This document shows, piece by piece, positions 9,041 through 16,128 of a stretch of 18,512 nucleotides of DNA. The stretch's first letter is position 1. Each line of letters opens with the position of its first letter. Made by a program: the position numbers and the translations under genes. Source of the stretch: an uncultured Clostridium sp. (GTDB lineage: Bacteria > Bacillota_A > Clostridia > TANB77 > CAG-508); contig CAKNIU010000020.1 in assembly GCA_930980675.1 (NCBI GenBank), forward strand, positions 1 through 18,512, in the 5' to 3' direction. The notes under the pieces were generated by a model that saw only the letters and a list, made by a program, of their open reading frames with translations, searched no databases and was not told the DNA's origin.

Positions 9041-9445
9041 ATGACACCTAAAACAAGTGATATATTGTTAAATAATATAGAAGAGGTAACAGAACAAACA
9101 AGTAAAACTTATTATTTAAATATAGAAAAAAATACGATTTCAAACTTTTGCGATGGCATTGAGGCAATGAAACAAACAATATATTGCATCTTAAACACAG
9201 AAAGATTTGAACACCTTATATATAGTTGGAATTATGGTATTGAATTAAAACATCTTATTGGAGAAAATACTACATTTGTTATACCAGAATTGGAAAGAGT
9301 AATTCAAGAGGCACTACTACAAGACGATAGAATATCTGAAGTAAATAATTTTGAATTTAATGTAGAAAAAAATTCAATAATAGTAAAATTTACCGTAATA
9401 ACAACTGTTGGAGAAATTGAAACAGAGAAGGTGGTGAGTATTTAA
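9041..9445 (+). CDS. xkdS: Baseplate wedge protein of the DUF2634 / XkdS type (gp25-like)
   Basis: A 134-residue gp25-like wedge component. Landmarks are NFCDGIEAMKQTIYCILNTER (about residues 37-56), where the family has a conserved run into a helix ending in a Tyr/Trp pair, then IYSWNYGIELKHLIGE (about 60-76), and the acidic ALLQDDRISEVNNFEF. Such proteins clamp sheath to baseplate. The order hub, R, S, T, U is that of PBSX. It has a GAAAGGTGG ribosome site and its stop abuts the ATG of the baseplate J gene. Confidence 0.85.
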   Translation: MTPKTSDILLNNIEEVTEQTSKTYYLNIEKNTISNFCDGIEAMKQTIYCILNTERFEHLIYSWNYGIELKHLIGENTTFVIPELERVIQEALLQDDRISEVNNFEFNVEKNSIIVKFTVITTVGEIETEKVVSI

Positions 9446-10552
9446 ATGGAAGTAGATGACATAAATGAAATTGAAAATTTAGATGAGTATTTTGATTATG
9501 ATACTATTTTACAGAGAATGTTAGATAGAGTACCAATTCAGATTGATAAAAGAGAGGGAAGTATTATATATAATGCGTTAGCTCCAGCAGCAGCAGAACT
9601 AGCACAAATGTACATCTTATTAAAGAATAATATTGATTTAGTTTTTGCAGATACTGCAGTAGAAGAATATTTAGATAGATTAGCAAATCAAGTTGGACTT
9701 ACAAGAAATGAAGCAACATACGCAATAAAGAAAGGCTCTTTTTATGATGAAAATGATAATCCAATGGACATTAGTATTGGAGAAAGATTCACAATAGAGG
9801 ATTTAGTATATAAAGCAATAGAAAAAATAGAAACAGGAATTTATAAAATGGAATGTGAATCATTAGGAACAATAGGGAATAATTGTGTTGGTACATTAAT
9901 ACCTGTAAATTATATTGAAAACCTTGCAAGAGCAGAACTAACAGATATATTAATTCCTGGAGAAGATGAAGAAGATGATGATTCATTAAGAGCAAGATAT
10001 TACGAAACTACAAGTGAGCAAGGTTTTGGAGGAAATGTAGTTGATTATCAAAATAAAACAAAAGGAATTGCGGGGGTTGGAGCTGTAAAAGTAACCCCAA
10101 TATGGAATGGCCCAGGAACAGTAAAATTAACAATATTAGATAGTAATTATGATAAAGCATCTAATGTATTAATTGAAAATGTCCAAAATGAAATATGTCC
10201 AGATTTATCAGATGAAGGATTAGGATTAGCACCTATTGGACACATTGTTACTGTTGATACGGTATCGGAAGTAGATATTTCCATAGTTTCAAATGTGACG
10301 ATATCAGAAACAGCATCAATGGAAAATGTAAAAACACAAGTAACCCAACTTATTAATGAGTATTTTTTACAGTTAAAACAAGAGTGGGAAAATTCAGAGA
10401 CAACAATCATAAGAAAATCACAAATTGATACGATAATATTAAATGCAGATGGGGTTATAGATGTTTCAAATACTGCAATAAATAATCAGCCTTCAAACAT
10501 TGAACTACAAAAATTTGAAATACCTGTATTGAAAGAGGTGACACTTATATGA
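9446..10552 (+). CDS. xkdT: Baseplate J-like protein (XkdT-like)
   Basis: A 368-residue baseplate wedge protein. Family signs are the opening IQIDKREGSIIYNALAPAAA (about residues 31-51), VEEYLDRLANQVGLTRNEAT (about 72-91), IPGEDEEDDDSLRARYYET and the following GFGGNVVDYQNKTKGIAGVG (about residues 170-210), which form the central J domain in which the acidic-LRARY motif is typical. The C-terminal part has the usual alternating strands and a final DGVIDVSNTAIN. It assembles with the gp25-like and DUF2313 proteins into the wedge. It overlaps the next gene by four bases (ATGA). Confidence 0.92.
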   Translation: MEVDDINEIENLDEYFDYDTILQRMLDRVPIQIDKREGSIIYNALAPAAAELAQMYILLKNNIDLVFADTAVEEYLDRLANQVGLTRNEATYAIKKGSFYDENDNPMDISIGERFTIEDLVYKAIEKIETGIYKMECESLGTIGNNCVGTLIPVNYIENLARAELTDILIPGEDEEDDDSLRARYYETTSEQGFGGNVVDYQNKTKGIAGVGAVKVTPIWNGPGTVKLTILDSNYDKASNVLIENVQNEICPDLSDEGLGLAPIGHIVTVDTVSEVDISIVSNVTISETASMENVKTQVTQLINEYFLQLKQEWENSETTIIRKSQIDTIILNADGVIDVSNTAINNQPSNIELQKFEIPVLKEVTLI

Positions 10553-11340
10553 AATTGATTGAATATATGCCACCTTATTTAAAAAATGTACTTGAATTTA
10601 TTAAGATATTTGATGCTGAAGATATCGAAATAGAAAATATGAGGTATTTAATAGATAAAATTTTAAAAGAAGTAATAGTAAAAACAGCAACTTCTTATGG
10701 ATTAGATAGATATGAAAAAATTTATGGAATAACAAATAAAGCAGAAACAATAGAAGCACGAAGAATGAATATTTTATTTAAGATAAACAATAGGGTGCCT
10801 TACACATTAAAATGGTTAATTAACACATTAAACGAAGCTATTGGAGAAAATAATTATAAATTAGTAGCAGTAGATTATGAATTATATATAACAATAAATT
10901 TAGCATATACAGAAGCAGCAGAAATGTTAAAATCAAATCTAATAAAACAAATTCCAGCAAACATACAATTAAATTATGAATTAGAAACTACACTAAATGA
11001 ATATATAGGGGCAGTGATATCAAGATATGATTATATTACCCTAAATGCAGAAGCATTTGAAGAAATAGATAATATTTTATTAAATCAAAATAATAATACA
11101 GGTTTGTTTGCAAGTGATAAAGAATATGTAGAATTATATCCAAATACAGATGCAATCATAAAAAATGAAAGTTTTGACTTGAATACGGAAGCAGGAGCAA
11201 AAGTTTCAAGACAAGATTATATTAATATTAATGTATCAACAGAGGAAAAACAAGAGAATATGACAATAAATCAAAATAATAATATTGGTTTAAGTGTTAT
11301 AAAGAAAGATTATATTAAAATTGAGGAGGTTCAAAAATAA
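10549..11340 (+). CDS. xkdU: DUF2313 baseplate/tail protein (XkdU-like) with duplicated C-terminal unit
   Basis: A 263-residue protein. Residues 1-145 match the DUF2313/YmfQ/XkdU layout: MKLIEYMPPYLKNVLEFIKI, a long helix, TSYGLDRYEKIYGI, EARRMNILFKINNRVPYTLK and WLINTLNEAIGENNYKL. These connect the wedge to the tail fibre. Beyond that the protein carries an extension built of two similar units, residues 154-196 and 216-258, each with G-A-x-x-S-R-x-D-Y-I followed by N-Q-N-N-N-x-G-L and a closing acidic/Tyr strand. The extension probably binds the fibre encoded next. The ATG overlaps the previous stop; its own stop overlaps the next ATG (TAATG). Confidence 0.82.
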   Translation: MKLIEYMPPYLKNVLEFIKIFDAEDIEIENMRYLIDKILKEVIVKTATSYGLDRYEKIYGITNKAETIEARRMNILFKINNRVPYTLKWLINTLNEAIGENNYKLVAVDYELYITINLAYTEAAEMLKSNLIKQIPANIQLNYELETTLNEYIGAVISRYDYITLNAEAFEEIDNILLNQNNNTGLFASDKEYVELYPNTDAIIKNESFDLNTEAGAKVSRQDYININVSTEEKQENMTINQNNNIGLSVIKKDYIKIEEVQK

Positions 11341-13178
11341 TGGGTTTTGAAAAAGTATATATAACAAAACAAGGTGCTCTACTTGCAGCAAAAACATTAC
11401 AAGGCAAGAAAATAGAATTTGACCATGCTGAAGTAGGTAGCGGAAACTTAAGTGGAAATGCTGTAGATAAAACAGCACTAACTACAAAAGTTTTAGAATG
11501 TCCAATTCAAAAAGTAGAAATAACAGAAGAAACACAAGCAAAAGTATCTTTTATATTTAAAAATACTGACGCAAATAATGCGTTCTATTTTAGAGAAATT
11601 GGATTATTTGCAATAGATCCAGATACAAAAGCAAAAGTTCTATATGCATATGCAAATGCAGGAACAACTGCAGAATATATAAATAATTCTATTGCAGAAA
11701 AGATAGAAAAACACATTACCATAAATGTAATAGTAGATAATGCAAGTAATGTGACAATAACACTTGATGCAAGTGAAATTTATGTTACAGAGCAGGATCT
11801 ACAAAATGCTTTACAAAATGCAAAATTATATTCTGGAAAGAATTATGGAATAAAAAGGTTGATAACAGATAATACATTACCAAATTGGACTAGAATTGCT
11901 GATGCGGAAGGATTAACAGCAAGTGCAACCAAAAACGGAACAGAAGTTGCAAATGACTTTGATAATCTATATCCTTGGTCACATATGCGTAGATGTAATG
12001 TAGATGCTGCAACAGGACAAGTATTAGCTTACTATGGAGAAACAGGTTATAAAGCAGATGGAACTAATGGAGAAGTAATGGTAAAAATACCAGAATTTTG
12101 GTGGAAAAGAGAAAGGCTACCAGATGAGTTTGGAAATGTATATGAATACATATATATTGCTGACTATGCAAGAGCTGGTTATATAAAATCAGAGGAATTC
12201 TTTGTTGGTGCTTATTTGCTAAGTACAGAAGAAACGGAAGAAAGCACAATAGTAGCACATTCAAGAAGTGGTGTAGTGCCAAGATATAGTACTACAAAAG
12301 CTAACTTTAGGACATATGCTAAGGCTTTAGGAACTGGATGGCAATTAATGGATTATCATTATTTTCTATTACAAATGTTGTATCTAGTAGAATATGCACA
12401 TTATAATTCTCAAAGTATGCTTGGTAATGGTATTGTAGCAATGAGTACAGCAAAAGCATTATTAGCAGAAAATAATACAAATAGAATAATAGTTACATCT
12501 GCAGGTACAGGATTTTGGATTGGAAAAACAATCTGTATTGGTGCTACTGATGCTTGGAATAGCAGTGTTGCAGCAGATAGGGAAATTACATCAATAGAAG
12601 ATTACAGCGATGGTTCAATCACAGGTAAAGCAATTCATTTTAGTGGCGATCCAGTAAATATTGCTGTAGATAACGTTATTTGGGGCTCAGCACAAAAAAC
12701 TGGAGGTAATGATGCTTTAGGAAATGCATCTGGTAGCTTAAATAATAATAGTTATCATCCAGTAAATTATAGAGGTATCGAAGATATATTTGGTCATATG
12801 TGGCAACATATTGATGGATTAAATATAAAAGATTATGTGGCATATATTTGTAAAGATCCTGATAATTATACTAATGATAAATTTGATGCTCCTTATGAAA
12901 AAATCGGATATGTAAATGCAAATACTACCGACAGTTATATAAAGAAATTAGGACTTGATGAAAAATATCCAGAAGTAGCTCTTCCAGTAGAAGTTGCAGG
13001 AAGTTCTAGTACAGGAGCGTGTGATAATTACTGGTGCTCAGAAGGCAACAGAATAGCGTACGTTGGTGGTAACTTCTACTACTATTGGACCAAAGCCGGT
13101 TTCTTTGCGTGGGCTTGTAGCAATCCTTCCAGCAACACGTCTTGGAGCTACGGTGCCCGCCTTCTTATGACCAGATAA
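11340..13178 (+). CDS. Tail fibre protein with C-terminal lectin-type variable domain (DGR target)
   Basis: A 612-residue tail fibre. Residues 1-150 look like a phage tail-collar fibre N-terminal domain (MGFEKVYITKQGALLAAKTL, FDHAEVGSG, AFYFREIGLFAIDPD). Residues about 165-612 form a large domain ending in a C-type-lectin-like fold of the FGE/sulfatase-modifying kind used by DGR target proteins (PEFWWKRE, LGTGWQLMDYHYFLLQMLYL, YRGIEDIFGHMWQHIDG, CDNYWCSEGNRIAYVGG). The last 39 residues (572-610) are templated by the adjacent repeat. Seven residues differ from the template translation: Tyr580-582, Ala592, Ser594, Ser601 and Ser603, all Asn in the template. These should line the receptor-binding surface. 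Invariant Gly/Trp/Phe residues between them hold the fold. Confidence 0.92.
   Translation: MGFEKVYITKQGALLAAKTLQGKKIEFDHAEVGSGNLSGNAVDKTALTTKVLECPIQKVEITEETQAKVSFIFKNTDANNAFYFREIGLFAIDPDTKAKVLYAYANAGTTAEYINNSIAEKIEKHITINVIVDNASNVTITLDASEIYVTEQDLQNALQNAKLYSGKNYGIKRLITDNTLPNWTRIADAEGLTASATKNGTEVANDFDNLYPWSHMRRCNVDAATGQVLAYYGETGYKADGTNGEVMVKIPEFWWKRERLPDEFGNVYEYIYIADYARAGYIKSEEFFVGAYLLSTEETEESTIVAHSRSGVVPRYSTTKANFRTYAKALGTGWQLMDYHYFLLQMLYLVEYAHYNSQSMLGNGIVAMSTAKALLAENNTNRIIVTSAGTGFWIGKTICIGATDAWNSSVAADREITSIEDYSDGSITGKAIHFSGDPVNIAVDNVIWGSAQKTGGNDALGNASGSLNNNSYHPVNYRGIEDIFGHMWQHIDGLNIKDYVAYICKDPDNYTNDKFDAPYEKIGYVNANTTDSYIKKLGLDEKYPEVALPVEVAGSSSTGACDNYWCSEGNRIAYVGGNFYYYWTKAGFFAWACSNPSSNTSWSYGARLLMTR
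13054..13168 (+). repeat. DGR variable repeat (VR)
   Basis: This 115-bp segment at the 3' end of the fibre gene aligns without gaps to the template repeat 261 bp downstream. There are 10 mismatches and each lies at a template adenine: VR positions 13077, 13080, 13083, 13113, 13114, 13120, 13140, 13141, 13147 and 13163 (A to T five times, A to G three, A to C two). Nine fall in AAC/AAT codons; the tenth (13163) is silent. None of the 84 non-adenine template positions differs. The GC-rich end around 13150-13161 is the likely site where mutagenic homing begins. Confidence 0.97.
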
Positions 13179-13186
13179 AGCGGGGG

Positions 13187-13210
13187 TGTGGGGGCGGCCA
13201 GCCTCCCACA
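13187..13210 (+). other. GC-rich hairpin just downstream of VR
   Basis: TGTGGGGG (13187-13194) pairs with CTCCCACA (13203-13210), 8 bp with one G-T, around the loop CGGCCAGC. It begins 8 bases after the fibre stop codon. DGRs often need a hairpin or cruciform at this place for efficient homing. It lacks a following T-run, so a terminator role is less likely. Confidence 0.6.
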
Positions 13211-13234
13211 TAAAATAACTCAATCAAAGAATAG

Positions 13235-13263
13235 TTAAAATTTTTTATAAAAGCATATATACT
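13235..13263 (+). promoter_or_regulatory. Likely sigma-70-type promoter for the TR/RT transcript
   Basis: TTAAAA (13235-13240), a 17-base spacer and TATACT (13258-13263) give a plausible -35/-10 pair. Transcription would begin near 13270, about 45 bases before TR, and would run through TR and the spacer into the RT gene. Confidence 0.5.
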
Positions 13264-13269
13264 ACTTTG

Positions 13270-13560
13270 TAGGGGATTTAATGTGTGCGGTGCCGAGTTT
13301 CTGCGTTTGGTTTTTAGCGTACGTTGGTGGTAACTTCAACAACAATTGGACCAAAGCCGGTTTCTTTGCGTGGAATTGTAACAATCCTTCCAGCAACACG
13401 AATTGGAACTACGGTGCCCGCCTACTTATTTATAAAAATAATTATATTACACATTATTTTCCTTGCCCCTTGGCAAAAATAAGTCGCAACTGGATTGACC
13501 TAGTAGCTCCTTTTGAGCGAAAAGCCGATAGACTAAATAAGAAAATTACCAGGAGAAAAT
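13270..13560 (+). ncRNA. DGR template RNA with 5' leader and 3' spacer
   Basis: The segment carries the template repeat flanked by a leader of about 45 bases and a 131-base spacer up to the RT start. In the Bordetella phage DGR the RNA after TR is needed for cDNA priming by RT. The spacer here contains two small hairpins, TTGCC/GGCAA (13463-13476) and GCTC/GAGC (13506-13518). An open frame runs through the repeat, but this is explained by its identity to the fibre coding sequence. The 5' end is estimated from the promoter only. Confidence 0.6.
13315..13429 (+). repeat. DGR template repeat (TR)
   Basis: This is the invariant 115-bp donor for VR, with 31 adenines, 10 of which are replaced in VR. 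In the fibre reading frame it has ten AAC/AAT codons, the form that adenine mutagenesis can turn into many residues without creating stop codons. By my count it is about 46% G+C, well above the surrounding genes. Identity with VR ends abruptly on both sides (13314 and 13430). Confidence 0.96.
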
Positions 13561-14648
13561 ATGAAAAGAAAAAGTAATATATATGAAAAAATTATTGAAA
13601 TTGATAATATAAAAAAAGCTATTCTAAATGCTTCAAAAGGCAAAAAAGATAGAAAAAGTGTAGATAAAATACTTTGTAATATAGAATATTACACTTTAGA
13701 AATTCATAATATGTTAAAAAATAAAACATATAAACCTAGTCCTTATCATGAAATGAAAATTCAAGATGGAACTAGAAAAAAAGAAAGAATTATATATAAA
13801 CCTATGTTTTATCCAGACCAATGTATTCATTGGGCGTTAATGCAACAAATAGAGCCTTTATTTAAAAAAGGTATGTATGAATTTTGTTGTGCATCTGTGA
13901 AAGACAGAGGAATTCATTACGCATCTAAACATATAAAGAAGATATTAGTAAGAGATAGAAAGAATACAAAATATTGCCTAAAATTAGATGTAAAAAAATT
14001 CTATCCTAGTATGGATAAAGAAATATTAAAACGAAAATTTATGAGAATTATTAAGGATAGAGATGTATTAGATTTGCTAGATTTGATTGTAGATAGTTCA
14101 AAGAATGGAGTCCCTATCCGGAAATTATACTTCACAATGGTTTGCTAATTTTTATTTGCAAAATTTAGACCATTATATAAAGGAACAACTGAAAGCTCCT
14201 TATTATGTCAGATATATGGATGATATGCTCGTTTTTCATAGAAATAAAAAGGAATTGAAAAAAATAAAAATTGCAATAGAAGAATTTTTGAAAAAAGAAC
14301 ATTTGAAATTAAAAGAAAATTGGCAACTCTTTAAAGTTGATAGTAGGCCAATAGATTTTATACGGTTATAGATTTTACAGAGGTCATACTACATTGCGAA
14401 GATCTAATTTTTTAAGAATAAAAAGAAGAATTAAAAAAGTATATAAAAAAGGAACCATAAATTATGCAGATGCTACAGCAATATTAAGTTATTATGGATG
14501 GATAAAACATTGTGATTCCAGTAAGTTTAACGAAAAATATCTTAGGCCATATATTAGCCTAAAAAAATGTAAAGGAGTTGTTAGAAATGAAACAAAGAAC
14601 ATACAGCGATATAAAGCCAGAAAAAAAATTCAGTATAGAAAACGTTGA
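13561..14648 (+). CDS. DGR reverse transcriptase, read through two +1 frameshifts at CGG codons
   Basis: The enzyme copies the template RNA into adenine-mutated cDNA that replaces VR. Read in one frame it stops after 195 codons, but skipping base C14119 and then C14363 gives a complete 361-residue RT, the usual size for DGR enzymes. The pieces are 13561-14118 (186 residues), 14120-14362 (residues 187-267) and 14364-14645 (268-361). Landmarks: LDVKKFYPSMD with catalytic Asp143; GVPIGNYTSQW spanning the first break (Gly187); YVRYMDDMLVF with the catalytic YMDD at 218-221; DFIGYRFYRGHTTLRRS spanning the second break (Gly268). Without frameshifting the product lacks YMDD and cannot work. Ribosome site CAGGAG at 13551-13556. 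It overlaps the next gene by 62 bases. Decay into a pseudogene is the alternative, but both lesions are the same CGG event. Confidence 0.88.
14119..14121 (+). other. Candidate +1 recoding site 1: in-frame CGG in RT
   Basis: The 0 frame reads ATC CGG AAA and stops eight codons after CGG at TAA. Skipping C14119 reads GGA AAT TAT ACT, restoring the conserved P-I-G-N-Y-T-S-Q run. Confidence 0.75.
14363..14365 (+). other. Candidate +1 recoding site 2: in-frame CGG in RT
   Basis: The frame reads ATA CGG TTA TAG. Skipping C14363 reads GGT TAT AGA TTT, restoring the conserved F-I-G-Y-R-F run of the RT thumb-proximal region and opening 94 more codons. Confidence 0.75.
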
Positions 14649-15051
14649 GAACGGAAAATGTACCGTTCTTTTTTTTGATGATATTAAGGAAGAACAGAAT
14701 ATATCTAATTTAGAAAATGAAGAGGTATCAAATAAAAAAGTATATAGTTATGATACTTATAGTATAGAAATTCCTTATAGAGAAAATCTTGCTGAAGTAA
14801 TAGAGAATGATTTAAATAATTGGCTAAAATCAGCTAAAGAAAAAGACTATAATGAAACTGCAGCATATATTAGAAAAGAAAGAGACGCCTTATTATATGC
14901 AACTGACAAATATATAATTGATGATTATCCTATTTCTAGTGAAGAAAAAGCAAAAGTACTAGAGTACAGACAAGAATTAAGAGATTTGCCTGAGCAGGAG
15001 GGATTTCCATATAATGTAGTATGGCCAACAAAAGATAAAAAGGAGGATTAG
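14587..15051 (+). CDS. Tail fibre assembly chaperone-like protein
   Basis: A 154-residue acidic protein. Its C-terminal third, SSEEKAKVLEYRQELRDLPE followed by FPYNVVWPTK, matches the end of phage tail fibre assembly chaperones (APC/XkdW-like), where YRQxLRD and a WP motif are conserved. The middle has long helices (residues about 65-120). It probably helps fold or attach the DGR-diversified fibre encoded upstream. The start ATG 14587 follows AAAGGAG (14571-14577) and lies inside the last part of the RT gene, so expression is coupled to it. It could be mistaken for the DGR accessory protein Avd because of its position, but the WP/LRD end argues against that. Confidence 0.65.
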   Translation: MKQRTYSDIKPEKKFSIENVENGKCTVLFFDDIKEEQNISNLENEEVSNKKVYSYDTYSIEIPYRENLAEVIENDLNNWLKSAKEKDYNETAAYIRKERDALLYATDKYIIDDYPISSEEKAKVLEYRQELRDLPEQEGFPYNVVWPTKDKKED

Positions 15052-15056
15052 AAAAA

Positions 15057-15681
15057 ATGGTGGAAATTATAACTGCATTTATAACTAAATTGACTCCTCT
15101 TATAGTTTCAATAACTGCATTAATTGTAGCCATAATAAAATCAAAAAAAGAAATAGAAAATACATTGCCCAAGAAAATTCAAAAGCAATGTTCAATAGAT
15201 ATAGAAATTACAAATAGACTAGAAGAAATAAAAGAATATTTAAAAGCAGATAGAGTACAAATATATGATTTCCATAATCGGAGGGCACTATGCTAATGGG
15301 CGTAGTGCTCTCAAAACATCTTGCTCATTTGAAGTAGTACGTAATGGCGTAAAAGGACATCAAAAGGAACTTCAATCTATACCATTAACTTGTATTCCAA
15401 GATTTGTAGAAACACTATTGAATAGAAAAGAATTAGTAGTTAATAACTTAGAGGATATTAAAGATCTTATGCCAGCAACATACGAATTAAAGAAAGACCA
15501 GGAAGTTGCATCTTTTTTTGATATTATCTTGAATAATAAAGATGGAGAACCAATAGGTTTCTTAGCACTACAATATTGCAAAATAAATTCTGTTAATTTC
15601 AATCGAGAAGAAAGAAATGAGATTTTAAAATTAAAATTCTTCATAGAGGAAAATTTAGAAAAAATGGTTATGAAAAAATAA
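15057..15681 (+). CDS. Membrane-anchored phage protein with a possible GAF-like sensor domain, read through a +1 frameshift
   Basis: Read through one +1 step the product has 207 residues. Residues about 3-28 form one hydrophobic membrane segment (ITKLTPLIVSITALIVAII). Residues about 30-65 are a charged helix. From residue 66 a soluble domain begins with VQIYDFHN, joins across the break to GGHYANGRSALKTSCSFE, and continues with the strand QSIPLTCIPRF and later EPIGFLALQYCKI. The strand pattern and final GFLALQYC segment suggest a GAF-type fold, which I cannot confirm. It lies between the fibre chaperone and the holin. The CGG at 15279 ends the 0 frame after four further sense codons; the break sits inside one continuous motif. 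Confidence 0.65.
15279..15281 (+). other. Candidate +1 recoding site 3: in-frame CGG in the membrane protein
   Basis: The frame reads AAT CGG AGG GCA CTA TGC TAA. Skipping C15279 gives GGA GGG CAC TAT GCT AAT GGG, restoring F-H-N-G-G-H-Y-A-N-G-R-S. No start codon in the downstream frame follows closely enough to explain it by reinitiation. Confidence 0.72.
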
Positions 15682-15699
15682 TGAAAGGAGGAAATTGGT

Positions 15700-15954
15700 A
15701 TGACAGTAGAATTTTTAGTATATGCTATAACAGCAATTTTTACTTATGTTGCTGGTAAAGTATCAAAACATTTTGGATGGAACTATGATCTACCTATTAC
15801 TATTCAAAATATTATAATTATAGCAATAGCATCTATAATAGGCTGCTTAATACATATTGAAAATCTTGATGTTAATGGTGTAATAACAGCAGTTATTACT
15901 GCTGTTGGCGGTGTAGGAACAGCAGTTGTAGCTTATGATGCAAAAAACAAATAG
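15700..15954 (+). CDS. Holin
   Basis: An 84-residue, almost wholly hydrophobic protein placed directly before the endolysin, as expected for a holin that permeabilises the membrane at the end of infection. Segments that could span the membrane are residues 3-21 (VEFLVYAITAIFTYVAGKV) and about 35-52 (IQNIIIIAIASIIGCLIH), with a Gly/Ala/Val-rich third segment (about 60-78) before a charged tail DAKNK. The ribosome site AAAGGAGG precedes the ATG. It is followed by two hairpins, the second a terminator. The specific holin family is not certain. Confidence 0.82.
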   Translation: MTVEFLVYAITAIFTYVAGKVSKHFGWNYDLPITIQNIIIIAIASIIGCLIHIENLDVNGVITAVITAVGGVGTAVVAYDAKNK

Positions 15955-15960
15955 TTTAAT

Positions 15961-15979
15961 ACAAGAAATTAATTCTTGT
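15961..15979 (+). other. Small perfect hairpin after the holin gene
   Basis: ACAAGAA (15961-15967) and TTCTTGT (15973-15979) form a perfect 7-bp stem with a 5-base loop, lying six bases after the holin stop and nine bases before the terminator stem. It may cap the holin message or act in RNA processing. Confidence 0.5.
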
Positions 15980-15987
15980 GTTTATAC

Positions 15988-16030
15988 AATACTGGAAGAA
16001 AAATAAAAAATCTTCCAGTATTAATTTTTT
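15988..16030 (+). terminator. Intrinsic terminator between holin and the lysis peptide/amidase
   Basis: AATACTGGAAGA (15988-15999) pairs perfectly with TCTTCCAGTATT (16011-16022) around an A-rich 11-base loop, followed by six T at 16025-16030. The next gene's ribosome site follows at once, so partial read-through would set amidase expression. Confidence 0.75.
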
Positions 16031-16047
16031 ATAAGGAGGAATTCGTT

Positions 16048-16128
16048 ATGGAAGAAAAAGAAGAAATTATTTTAACTCCAGAAATGGAAGAAGAATTATC
16101 AAATGGTAAAGAGGAGGGGGAAGAATAA
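16048..16128 (+). CDS. 26-residue acidic peptide before the amidase
   Basis: A tiny gene reading MEEKEEIILTPEMEEELSNG then KEEGEE. AAGGAGG at 16033-16039 with eight-base spacing is a strong ribosome site, and the stop TAA overlaps the amidase ATG (TAATG), so it is likely translated and coupled to the amidase. Half the residues are Glu. No function is known to me; it could simply couple translation, or act as a small partner of the lysis proteins. Confidence 0.65.
   Translation: MEEKEEIILTPEMEEELSNGKEEGEE

Noticed and set aside
13281..13577. A 98-codon open frame running through the template repeat
   Set aside because: Its only recognisable part is identical in frame to the fibre gene tip because TR templates VR. 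It has no ribosome site, and the flanking codons look random. It is part of the template RNA, not a gene.
14105..14371. Separate RT fragments with their own starts
   Set aside because: The second segment's apparent ATG lies inside the first segment without a ribosome site, and the third has no credible start at all. The junctions join conserved RT motifs with exact spacing, so one gene with recoding explains them better.
13561..14648. RT as an ordinary pseudogene with two random frameshifts
   Set aside because: Both lesions, and two more in unrelated genes, are the same type: one extra C before a GGN codon, creating an in-frame CGG otherwise missing from the window. All other positions of the RT look well conserved. 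Not fully excluded, but less likely.
14587..15051. Gene after RT as the DGR accessory protein Avd
   Set aside because: Avd is a basic four-helix protein. This product is acidic and ends with the LRD and WP motifs of fibre assembly chaperones.
15265..15681. Independent gene starting in the second half of the membrane protein
   Set aside because: The nearest start (ATT at 15265) has no ribosome site, and nearby ATG codons are in the wrong frame. The reading continues a motif begun in the upstream frame.
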